Shown here: piece by piece, positions 49,701-59,573 of the stretch
Layout of the letters: each line of letters opens with the position of its first letter
How positions within the stretch are numbered: position 1 is the first letter of the stretch
From: Planococcus citri
Lineage: Eukaryota; Arthropoda; Insecta; Hemiptera; Pseudococcidae
NCBI RefSeq assembly: GCF_950023065.1
Contig: NC_088679.1
Span: forward strand, 63,426,001-63,490,000
Length of the DNA: 64,000 bases
Direction: 5' to 3'
The notes under the pieces: generated by a model
The model's database searches: none
Told to the model about the DNA's origin: nothing
Seen by the model: only the letters and a program-made list of their open reading frames with translations
Program-made: the position numbers and the translations under genes

Positions 49701-52700
49701 TTCGTATACATTTTTAAAATTTAAAACATTTCTTACTTCTATCCGCTATACTCGTACGTGTATTTCCCTCGCAAAAGCGTAAAATTATAAATACGCGTGT
49801 AACTAGTGTGATGAATTAAATAAGCTTTAGATAAAATGTTTCGAACTTTTATTTAATTCAACACCAGTTGACAAAGCTCTTAAAATTATAAGATGGTTCT
49901 GATAAAATAGTCAGTTGCTTGAGCTTTTTATAAAGAGATCTTTTAGGTGGAGTGAGGATTATTCGCCAAGCAAGAAACAACGTTAGTCGTTGAGCGAGAA
50001 ACGAAGTCGCTGAGCGACAAAAGATCATTGAACTTTATTTAAAAGCTCGCAGTGCGAGAAACAACGTTATGGTCCATCTGGGCCAATGATTCGGAGCTCG
50101 CGACGCGAGAATAAAAGGGGCTCCTCAAAGGAGAACAGGAATTTTCATATTGAGAAGGTTTCTGTTCATTACAAATTGACCCTTTCCTTTCAAGAAAGTG
50201 ACCTCACTTTCTAAGCTCAATCAACTGAAATTAAAATTAGGTACACATAAAAGTACAAAAAAAAGTTCTAAGGGTAAAAACATTCTTACACGATTAAATT
50301 CTTAAAGTCATAAAATGTATATGGAATAAAATTCAAAGGTAATGTGTAATTGGATTTTTTTTTTTTTTTTTTTTTGAAAACAACAATTATACAAAATCTA
50401 GAATATTTTGGAATTTATAGTCTATTTCTACTGGTGCGTCATAATTTGATGAGTAGGAGAAATACAGGAGAATAAAATATTTAAACTAATGACTAGAATA
50501 ATTATTCATTCAATAAAAATAAAATACATTGCAGCATTTATGAACTACTTTTTTTTTTCTATTTTTAAAATAATTCAGCTTTGAATTCTTCTGCTCATAT
50601 TTATGGGTTTTTGAAGAAATTTATCACCTCATGGGTAATGTACATTGATACCAGTATTAGGAAGTGGGTTGAGGTAAACATTAGCTTTCACTTGAAGCAG
50701 TTAGAAGTTCAACATTTTTTTTTGAAAGAACATTTGATGCTTGATGTAACTCATTAGTCATTACAGACCATCTAACCAAGGTGGGAATACCATTCTGAAA
50801 GAAAAATAGATTTAGATTTTCAAGAATATATGAATTTTAAATGAACAAAATGATACTTGAAAATGGTTGAGTGTATATCTGGAGTCTGGATTATGTCAAT
50901 TTTAAGTTGATGGGTTCATCATATCTTCAGTGGTCAGTTTCATTGTGTACATATAAGCTATTCTTGAAAATAAAGAAAAGATATTAAAAATGAAGAGACA
51001 AATATACATGCAAAAAAAAAAAATTTCTTCTGCAAATATTGTGGAGCAAGAAAAAGATTGTTGTGGGGAAAAAAGAAGAAGAATAACTAGAGAATATGAG
51101 TTATAATATGGAAAAATAGATCTACAAAATGGAATCAGTTTTGTTTTAGCCTAGAATTTAATTTTCTGTTCATTACAAATTGAGTAGGTAGGTATTTTAA
51201 ATTTGAAATGTCTGAGCAAAAATTTAAATTTTAAGAGGAAAAAGAGATTTTGGAAATGAGAAAAAATTTGATAGAATTTAGATATGTAATATACGAGGAA
51301 GGCAGTATTGGTTACCTTCTCACATTTTAAAAAATGAATATTTGGTTATTTTTCATTATTAGGCATTATTTATTTTTTTTATAAAAAATATTTATCATGT
51401 TTTTTCGGGAGATACACTAGAAAATTTTAAGCATATTTGCAGCATTTTTTTTTGTGCTATTTTTATTTTTCAGGAAAAGTAAGAGGGAAAAAAAGTATTG
51501 CTGAAAGTTGAAAAAATTGAAAAAATAAAAAACAAAATTTATTAATAATTGCTTGCAAATCCAAATCTATATCATAGGTGCAAAAATGAATCTAAAATAC
51601 TTAGGAATGCAAAATACAGTGCTAAAAGAGAATTATTTTTAAAACAATTTTAAAAAGAAAATGAAGAAATCGAAGGAAAATAAAGGAAAAAATTGTTAGT
51701 AAGAAAAAATCAAAGCAAAAAATTTACATAGTTGACTAAATTACAAATAAAAAGTGAGGAGGGGGTAGCCAAATATGGATCATACACTGTACCTATGTTT
51801 ATTTCAAGTCACTTTTTATTTGAAAAGAATTCATTGGAGAAGTGGGGTACCTAATCAGTAGGGCTAGGATTTTTATGATAATGCTTTTTTTTTGTAGCAA
51901 CACCCTATACGGCATAAATATATTTTCTTTGCGTTTCATTCCATTCTGAGGCGAATGGTAAAAGTTGATAGTGCTTTTTTTTTGCTTTTTTTGGGTGTAA
52001 ATGCTTTAAAATGCTTATTTTGGGCAAAAAAGGCGGAAATTTTGCTTTTTTGGGGATTTTTTTCGTCGTTAGCGCTTTTTTTTGGTAAAAATTGGTAAAA
52101 TGAAGAAATTAGTTCTAAAAATACAAAAATTTATCAACTTTTTGCACATTTTTGAAAAAAAAATAGTTGTTAAAAAAAGATGAGTTCAAAAAAACAAGGG
52201 AGGAAAAACTGAAAAATAACAGATTCAGTTTCCATTTTTCAATTTTTATTTTATTTTATTTTTTATTAAATTTTTAGTTTCAGTTTTTCTCCTTTTTTTT
52301 CTCCTCTTCATCTTTTAGTTCATTTTGGTTCAAGTTGCACACATATTTAAAGGAGGTATCTTGCTCGGTTTGAAACAACCTTCATTTTGATACGTAACAT
52401 GATAGGATTTGATAGCGCTTGTTTTTGCTTTTTTCTTACATTTTTCTTGCTTTTTTATAGCGCTTAAAACGTGTTTGATAGCGCTTAAAAATCCTAGCCC
52501 TACTAATCAGGTAAGGTGTACCGGGGGAAGTTGGAATTCGGGGTAAGTTAGAAAACTTGCTCCAGCGCCTAGAGGTTTATATCTGGCGAAGTGCCACTAA
52601 AGGTGACTTGAGGGTACTACCCCTACTTCATCACGGCATGAAAATTTTTGCGATTCAGTTTCATTTTAGATGTCTTTGGTTCAATTGTATTTTGTTGTTG

Positions 52701-55700
52701 TTTTGAACTTATTTTGAATTTGGTCTAAAATACAGACTTTCTATTTCTTAGTTTTTCGCATATAGCGGACGAACCGTGCGTCCTAGTGAAAATCTGATGA
52801 GAGTGATCTCAAAGAGAATTAAATTCTCTACAATTTTGTTTTTGTGCAATTTTTCTAGGACGCTCGGTTTGTGATCTACGCCTCTGCAAAGTTTAGCCTG
52901 TTCTGACTTCCCCCAATTGGGGTAAGTCAGGACAGTTTATATTTTATTCCACTGAGCGAAAGCTACTGTGTCAATCGCGCTCAAATTTTTACCATAGGTT
53001 AAGAACCCTTATGGGAACCTACATAATAAATTTGATCCATATTGGTTCATTAGAAGGGAAGTAACAGCTGGTCAAAGTTGAAATTGCGAAAAATCATTCT
53101 GACTTGCCCCGGTGCACCTTACATATAAGAAGTAAATTTTTGAGTAGGTAGGTACCTAAAACATTTTCATTAGAAACGATTACTTGATAATAGTGGGGTT
53201 TGTTAGGTATCCTAATGAAAAAATTTGAGCTTCAATATCTTGAAAAATTACTAGGTTATTTTTATTTGTAAATCCCAACTGTCATAATCACCATAAAAAA
53301 AAATAATGAGGATTATTTTATGATGCATGTAAATGTGACAATTAATTTGCATTTGATTCTTGGATAAATTAATTTAGAATAATCTATATAAAACGAAATG
53401 ATGCTACAGTTATAAGTTCGTTTGGTTATTAGGTTCATCAAAGCAGCTATTAATAGCATGTGTTCAATGTCAATGCTGGAGAGAGAGATAGACAAAGAGA
53501 GACAGACAGCAGTTGAACATTAGTATGTTAGAAAGAGAAAATTGCGGAGCATTTTTATCATAGTTATAATTTGTTATAGGTACTTGTAATATGGCCCTAT
53601 TTCCTATGTTTCAGTTTTAATGAATTATTTTTGCTGGCCACACAAAAATTTCATAGGGTAGAGGGGTATATTAGTTTGATTTACTGCAGTAAAAAAAAGA
53701 AATTCATTCATTCTACTCTCATTTTTCAAGTTTTCAAATATTTATTTTCTTCTATTTTTTTCTCTTTTTACTTATTTTCATTTTTTATTTTTTTTATTTC
53801 ATTTATTTATTTTTTTTTTTCATTTTTATCAATATATTTTGCTGGTCTCCAAGCATGAACATTTTCTCTTAATTCTGTTCAATTTCTTCATGATTTTTAT
53901 CATAGTATTTTATCAATTGCTTGATGTTTTAAATTCAATTTTGGTTCATCTAGATGAATTTTGGAGACCTCCATTAGTTCTTCCAATCTTCCTTTCATTG
54001 ACTCAGTGTTTAGACAGCTGGTTGTCAATGGGTAGGCAGGGTATGCCATACACTAGGAAATATGGAGAAATTTTACAAAAATTTGAAACTGGTTTCAAAT
54101 TGTAGGTGAATGTTATAGATTTGACTGGTCTTCATAAGTCATTTCTTTTTTCTTCTTCTTCATCATTTACATAATAGTATAATGTCTTGCATAATCAATG
54201 ATTCATTTTCTGATAAGCTCCTTGTGAGGGACTGCTGTGAAAACTGCTGAACACTAATTTTATTCCAATATCATGGCAAAATGCTTTGAATTTTTCATTA
54301 TTGAAGTCTTTTCCATTTTCACATGCGATTTTAGTTTGGCAACCAAAAGACAAATAAGGTCATAGATAATTCAATGACATTTGTAGCATTTACTGATCTT
54401 GTTGGTTATGCAAAGACTAATTTTGTTGCTTTGCATATACCCACTAAAATGAAAGTATTCCTTCACTAAACAGCAGTGGGCCAACAAAATCAATCACAAT
54501 GTGTGATAAAGTTCACATTCTGTGAGCTCAATGGGTTTAAGTAAACCTAGTTGGTTTTCTTTTTTCTAATTTGGCAATCAAGGCAGGATTTGATGTACTT
54601 TCCTTCATCTTTATTTAAAGTACTCCAGTAGAATTTCGTAATTTTTCAAGGGTTTTTCTTATTCCAAAGTGTTCACTTTCTATAGCTTTGTCATAGTATG
54701 CTGGAATTGTTTTTTTTTTCAACAAAGTGAGATGTAATGGTGATGAGGTTATTTTTTTTGGATTTTTGAGTTGAAGGATTCAATCTTGATTTAAAATGTA
54801 GATATCTTCTGCTAATTTTCTTGAATTTTGATTGATCACTTTTTGGGTTTTTATTCAATTTACTCTTCAATGTGTAAATTAATTTGTTGCAAAAGTCTTT
54901 CTTTCTTTTCATTTTTTTTTTCATTTGAATAAAGTTTCAATCAAAAATCAAATTCTGAAAGTTTAAAAATCATACAAGCCATTCTTGAATTTGGCTATTT
55001 CATGGTTTCCATTAAAGCTGTTAATTCTAAATTGTAGGTGCATAACTTTTTATCATTTTCTGTCTTGGCTGAAGTTTTCTGCTAAAAAATGTGACTGGTT
55101 GAATTTTTCCATCATCTACATATTTCAAATTTTTTTTGAGAAATTTCACCATCTATGGCTGAATTTGGAAAATTCTGTTTCAACAATGTGAATAGTAGGT
55201 ATCTTGTTATTCTTTATAAATGGCTAAAACTGGTTCATTCATTCATCAGAGCATTTTGAGATATTTAAATGCATTTTGCATGTCCAATTTTCCATTTAAT
55301 TTTATCATTTTTTCTTCGGATTTCCTTTTGATAGATCTGTCAGACAGATAGTAAGTTTTGAAAAATTCTGGATAAATTTTCATATACTTAATGAGATTTT
55401 TTTTTTTTTGTTCAGAAGTTGAATGAATGGAAATTTGAATTTTATAATGTTCTGAGTAAAATAAATTATGAAGTTGTGTTTTTATTTAGTTTAGATTTGT
55501 TATTAGATTAAAAAGCAAAAAATTTTGAAGAGAAAGAACCAATATTTTTATTTTTATGAATGGTTTGTTGAGTAGTGTTATGGATTATTGAGTTCAAAAG
55601 TATAGTTATGTTTTGCAGGTACCTATTATTAATCTGTCAGTTGTAATAAGTTTGGTATGTGTAAAAGGGTACAATGTGTTTCAGCATTAATTAAAGAAAG

Positions 55701-57855
55701 CCAATTTTTATCCATAGACATAATATATTTATTTGGATTTTATTTTAATCAAAGTTCAAAATTGCTGCATTTTTAATTTTAAAAAATGATTCCGAGAATT
55801 AAATTTTGGGCTACATGCATTGTTGTTGTAAATTTCATTATTTTCATTTTATATTTAACTATTTTTATTCTTTTTTTTTTTTTTTTGTTGAAAAAAAGTA
55901 ATTTTAATTTTTGTTGAACATTTTTATAGTTCAGTATCATTGGTTGGATACTTTCAAAATTTGATTCCATCGAAGTTTTCAAGATTTTGTAAAGTTTTTC
56001 TAGAAATTAAAGAAATATCATCCCTATTGTCAATAAATTGCAGACCACTTTTTTATTTCTAAAATTTACATTGATTTGAATATTATTTATTAAAAAAGGG
56101 GGGTATTTTGATATTCCCAAAGGTTCAATATGATTATTTTCAATTTCATCATTAACAAAATATTTAATCAGAATATTTACGATTACTTATGAATTTTGTT
56201 TTTTTGAATAGAATTTTAAGAGTAGGTACACTGGTACAGTGTATGGGTGGGTTTAATAATTATTGGCGATTCTGTTTTTGAAGAAGTTTCTTTTTTTTTT
56301 TTTAATTTATTTATTTTGGCATTGTTGTCATTAATGAATTGGTGTTTACAGAAATCGCAAAAAATGTTTCAAGAAATTTTAGGTTTATTAATATCAGTAG
56401 GTATTAATAAATTAGGGTTTCATGTTAGAATTTTGATATATGGGGAAAGGATTTTGAAAATAATTACGTTTTTTGAAAGGATTTTATGTTCTAGAAAAAT
56501 ATCCTGGAGAAAAACCTTTGAAATTTTCATAGTTGAATGTTTGTCCAAAATATGTTGGGGGAGGTTGAAGTGATGCTCGGAATTGGTATGGTTTAAAATT
56601 CAAGTAAAAAGGAGCAGAAATGGGTTTTGACATGAAAGAAACAGTCAGATTTTGAATAATATTAGTAAAACTTGTGTAAGTTTTTGCTATGTTAGCTAGC
56701 TCCAATTTTAATTGTCCAAGTGAGTTAATGCCAAGTGCAAGGAAGCAAGCAATAAAAAATTGTTCATATTCGTTCATACTTACCTTGAAGTACTGGAACA
56801 ACAATAACCAATTTTAAAAAAAAAATTGATCAGCAAAATCAAATTAATTGGAAAAAGAATTACGAAAACACGAAAGTTCAACAATTGAATTTAAAAAATG
56901 TAAAAAAAAGCTCGCGGAAAGCTCAACTTTTGTCCGGGCGCCAATTTGTGATGAATTAAATAAGCTTTAGATAAAATGTTTCGAACTTTTATTTAATTCA
57001 ACACCAGTTGACAAAGCTCTTAAAATTATAAGATGGTTCTGATAAAATAGTCAGTTGCTTGAGCTTTTTATAAAGAGATCTTTTAGGTGGAGTGAGGATT
57101 ATTCGCCAAGCAAGAAACAACGTTAGTCGTTGAGCGAGAAACGAAGTCGCTGAGCGACAAAAGATCATTGAACTTTATTTAAAAGCTCGCAGTGCGAGAA
57201 ACAACGTTATGGTCCATCTGGGCCAATGATTCGGAGCTCGCGACGCGAGAATAAAAGGGGCTCCTCAAAGGAGAACAGGAATTTTCATATTGAGAAGGTT
57301 TCTGTTCATTACACTAGCTTCATTTTATCGGTTTCGAGGGCACCACGGGGTGAAAAGGCTCCCCTGTTTGCTTATTCGGCACAACCTTAAAAAAGAGAAA
57401 TCTCTCAATACCTATTTTTCTATTCATTTAACCACCGATTAATATATAACGATGATAATCATCGATGTTTCAGATACTGGTCGATGATTTATTAGTATAT
57501 AACGGAATAATGGATAAATCGAATCCTTCGGATCAAAAAACTTCGTCGAAAACCATTATATTCAACGTAGAAACGAGCGCCGTTTTCAATTCCAACGACG
57601 GAATTACTAGGTAGGTATTATGAAAGTATATTACTCGAGTAGAGCGTTCCTTTTTTTTTCATACGCCGCAGCTTACCGTTATACATATTTTGATGCAGAA
57701 TCAGCGACTTCAAAAATTACGAACAAGATGTCATCAACGAACGAATAAGTTCTCACCAGGGAAAGCTAACAGCTGACCAATCGCAACGACCGTTTACATC
57801 CCTGAGCAACACCAACAACAGTAACCATTACTTGCACAAAATACTTTTACAATAG
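43786..57855 (+). CDS. KATNIP: KATNIP (katanin-interacting protein) homologue, 14 exons
   Basis: Exons: 43786-43829, 44051-44961, 45000-45220, 45304-45501, 45726-45863, 45941-46084, 48194-48459, 48572-48740, 48831-49020, 49112-49267, 49371-49510, 49590-49691, 57474-57610 and 57699-57855. All are GT-AG with matching phases, totalling 2973 nt (990 residues, stop TAG). Family hallmarks are WGDKHYVGLNG (about 367-377) and WGDQYYVGLNG (785-795), with WNYN/WNYS motifs near 458, 685 and 879, as in the repeated DUF4457/KATNIP domain. In vertebrates and nematodes this protein sits at the ciliary base and binds microtubules and katanin; loss causes Joubert syndrome in humans. In insects, cilia occur in sensory neurons and sperm. 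The N-terminal half (16-318) is low-complexity, with three SAK(Y/F)GRR motifs. It is shorter than human KATNIP (about 1.6 thousand residues). Exon 1 is the least certain; an in-frame TGA lies just upstream of its ATG. The 46084-48194 and 49691-57474 introns carry large insertions. Confidence 0.88.
44051..44961 (+). other. KATNIP: KATNIP exon 2: disordered N-terminal region with three SAK(Y/F)GRR motifs
   Basis: Residues 16-318 of the predicted protein. The motif occurs at residues 87-93, 135-141 and 213-219, each time preceded by charged or Ser-rich text and followed by Ser/Thr/Arg-rich text. An acidic stretch lies at about 72-78. The donor chosen is GTACCC after TTAG because only this phase joins the next exon without a stop. 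Confidence 0.75.
45000..45863 (+). other. KATNIP: First KATNIP-type domain (exons 3-5)
   Basis: Residues about 357-504. In order it shows LHLTFDITATWGD, the VGLNG core, ADPADINVLPEY, the NNVNRTHDDMHLWL block and IRIWNYNKSRIHSYRGVK. This order and spacing repeat in the second domain (exons 10-13). Confidence 0.85.
46129..48127. mobile_element. Foldback element with 9-bp target duplication, probable Mutator-like (MULE)
   Basis: Termini ATGTGCCTGAAGTTACC and its exact inverse lie at 46129 and 48127, flanked by perfect 9-bp duplications TGGAAACGA (46120-46128 and 48128-48136). Nine-base duplications with long inverted repeats fit the Mutator superfamily. Terminal arms of about 230 bases pair cleanly. 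Inside the left arm a unit of about 160 bases with GGGGTGCGGCCAAGGTGACG recurs four times; on the right it appears once. No transposase frame is seen. The element makes up nearly the whole intron between KATNIP exons 6 and 7, which would otherwise be about 100 bases. Confidence 0.88.
49112..49691 (+). other. KATNIP: Second KATNIP-type domain (exons 10-12)
   Basis: Residues about 762-893. It shows the order of the first domain: STWGDQYYVGLNG, an HPPDIN segment, LVDGVYDTMDGSHMWLAP and MIRLWNYSKTPSRGVKEFG. The last strands continue in exon 13, beyond the retrotransposon-bearing intron. Confidence 0.85.
49807..50173 (-). repeat. 3' LTR of the retrotransposon
   Basis: 367 bases, identical to 56947-57313. 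It is CpG-rich compared with the element's interior. Confidence 0.92.
51859..52502. mobile_element. hAT-type MITE nested in the LTR retrotransposon
   Basis: Termini TAGGGCTAGGATTTTTA and its exact inverse are flanked by perfect 8-bp duplications CTAATCAG (51851-51858 and 52503-52510). The interior is dominated by AGCGCTTTTTTT-like words in both orientations and has no transposase. It inserted after the surrounding retrotransposon. Confidence 0.88.
52513..53122. mobile_element. Small inverted-repeat element (AGGTGTACCGGGG termini)
   Basis: The end AGGTGTACCGGGGGAAGTTG is met by the inverted ...GACTTGCCCCGGTGCACCT at about 53122, with TA on each side. The interior repeats GGGGTAAGT-type words. 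It abuts the hAT-type MITE on its left and also lies inside the LTR element. The TA flanks would fit a Tc1/mariner-type MITE; the call is moderate. Confidence 0.65.
56947..57313 (-). repeat. 5' LTR of the retrotransposon
   Basis: 367 bases, identical to 49807-50173 and adjacent to the primer-binding-type sequence on the minus strand. Confidence 0.92.
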
Positions 57856-58062
57856 AAACGAGCGGTACTCGATCTCCGGTTATTAAACCGATAATTCGAC
57901 TACGATCGCGCTGAAATTTACAAATCATCGATTCGATTAATTCAATCAAAATGCTCAATTTTTTTAAATACCTACCCCAGCAAAATACTGATAGCTGTGA
58001 TTTTTTTGTAATTTAATTAATACGTAGTAATATATTACTTGATAACGATAACGGTGATGAAC

Positions 58063-58068
58063 AATAAA
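58063..58068 (+). promoter_or_regulatory. Candidate polyadenylation signal of KATNIP
   Basis: AATAAA lies about 210 bases after the KATNIP stop codon, within AT-rich sequence. Confidence 0.5.
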
Positions 58069-58559
58069 TAGAGAATTGAAAGTCTTATCTCGATATCGAT
58101 TTTTAATCTGGCGTATATTTTTTTTCATCTACCTACTCTTCAATGTATCGACCAAAATCGCTGTTATTGGGGAGAAAAATTTTAACATCGGCGGCCATAT
58201 TGTGTTTTTTATACAGATTTTCTCGACTAACAGAACGGGCGCGTATCATTCGAAAACGTACTTACACTTCGAATGCGTTTTCATTGAAAAACAAATCTGT
58301 TATGATTGAAATAGCGCATGTATTTATGCATTTCTTAATTGACGAAAATATTAAAAAATTACAAAAGTTCATTGGAACCCTTTTAATTAGAGCACTATAA
58401 CGAGGGTACGATAGTCACTGATCAACCATTCTCTTCAACTACGAAAGCTCGAGTATGAGATATTGTTCCATAAATCGGACGGTCGAGTGTCATATACGCA
58501 AACATATCGCCCGGTATAGTGCTCCACTTTTACAGCGATAAATGAAAACAACCAAACAT
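58069..58559. other. Downstream flank of KATNIP
   Basis: AT-rich sequence between the candidate polyadenylation signal and MITE copy 2. No gene is recognised. Confidence 0.4.
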
Positions 58560-58988
58560 CAGAGGTGTAACGATTATAATCGATGCTGCATCGATCATTT
58601 CGTCCCAAAATAATCGGACTAATCGGAGGATAATCGATTAATCGGCGATTATTCGGCCAAAAAAATTTGCTGTTCCATGATTGGTTGGAATTGAGTGACG
58701 TCAGTCATCGCCATAAATGTTTTCTGAACCATTATCTGAACAATTTTCATTTTCATTTTTTTACTCAAAAAATAATTGTAATGAAAGGATTGAAGAGGAA
58801 ATGAAAATATGAAACATCAAATAACAAATTAAAACCAAAAGGAAGACATAAAACCAAGATTTGGATAAATTTAAAAAAATTACCCAAAGGTCCGATTAAT
58901 CGGCGATTAATCGATTATGGCCGATTATAAATAATCGGCGATTATTAATCGGAGATAATCGATTATAATCGTAACCGTTACACCTCTG
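58560..58988. mobile_element. hAT-type MITE, copy 2 (CAGAGGTGTAACG termini)
   Basis: Termini CAGAGGTGTAACGATTATA and its inverse lie at both ends, with dense CCGATTA/TCGATTA words near both. It is nearly identical to copy 1 (8686-9132) and in the same orientation; I find only about three differences apart from the left end. The right flank AAGACACA (58989-58996) equals the left flank of copy 1. Its own left flank ACCAAACAT does not. Confidence 0.88.
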
Positions 58989-58996
58989 AAGACACA
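58989..58996. repeat. Octamer AAGACACA, right outer flank of MITE copy 2
   Basis: Partner of the octamer at 8678-8685. Confidence 0.7.
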
Positions 58997-59117
58997 TTTT
59001 AAACGTGTTTAAAACGCGTTTCAAACACATAGTTTTAAACACAAGAAAAAAACGTTTCAAACAAAAAAAAACGTTTTTTTTATTTTTTCAAAAAAAACAC
59101 GGTTTTGTACAACCCTG
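58997..59117. mobile_element. Right part of the interrupted hAT-type element
   Basis: GTTTAAAAC-rich subterminal sequence ending in TTGTACAACCCTG, the inverse of the 7228 terminus. It is followed by ATCCAGAC (59118-59125), the octamer that precedes the left terminus. Confidence 0.8.
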
Positions 59118-59399
59118 ATCCAGACTCACCTCACCTCGAAATAAATCAAAAAGAAGGAAAATTATCAAAATCACGTTTTTTTCAGCTTTTTAATTTTTTT
59201 GTCGTTTTTTGCAGAAAAATTTTTTCCATCATTCCAAAATAAAATGTAGTCCATTTATTTTGAAAAATATTATCGTTGAAACAATTTTCATCAAGTGTAT
59301 CAAAATTGAAAACTCTTTCGAATTTTTTGCAATTTTTTTACTCTAGTTAGCTCAACGAGGGCTACTTTTTGCATTGTAATTTATGCTAATAAAAATTCA

Positions 59400-59573
59400 A
59401 TCTACAAATTTTTGGAATACCTGATAAGAAAGGAATTGAAATTTCTTTTCTCTGGATCCCCTGTCATTCCAATATTTCTGATAATGAGATGACTGACTCT
59501 TTTGCAAAACAAGTCTCTGAAAATTGTATAGGTATTTATTGTCCATCAAGTCCATTTTAATATGTACATGGAA
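59400..59573 (+). pseudogene. Non-LTR retrotransposon relic, RNase H region
   Basis: From about 59430 one frame reads like the RNase H segment of LINE-type elements: a Trp-Ile-Pro-x-His turn, then Asn-Glu-Met-Thr-Asp-Ser-Phe-Ala-Lys-Gln. It closes with a stop near 59560. The upstream part matches only in another frame, suggesting a frameshift. No reverse transcriptase region accompanies it, so this is a small decayed fragment. Confidence 0.55.

Larger units (their letters stand above)
49807..57313 (-). mobile_element. LTR retrotransposon, Ty3/gypsy-like, degenerate interior
   Basis: Two LTRs of 367 bases (49807-50173 and 56947-57313) are identical by eye. They have TG...CA ends and 4-base CTAG duplications (49803-49806 and 57314-57317). 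On the minus strand a primer-binding-type sequence TGGCGCCCGGACA follows the 5' LTR (56928-56943), and a purine run GAAAGGAAAGGG precedes the 3' LTR. The minus strand shows relics of an RNase H region (about 54970-55120), an integrase zinc-binding Cys-x2-Cys-Gln (about 54560-54620) and an integrase core (about 54200-54500). These are broken by stops and frame changes, and the expected catalytic Glu looks like Gln. A 106-codon open frame at 56484-56804 sits where gag would be. It lies antisense in a KATNIP intron. Confidence 0.88.
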
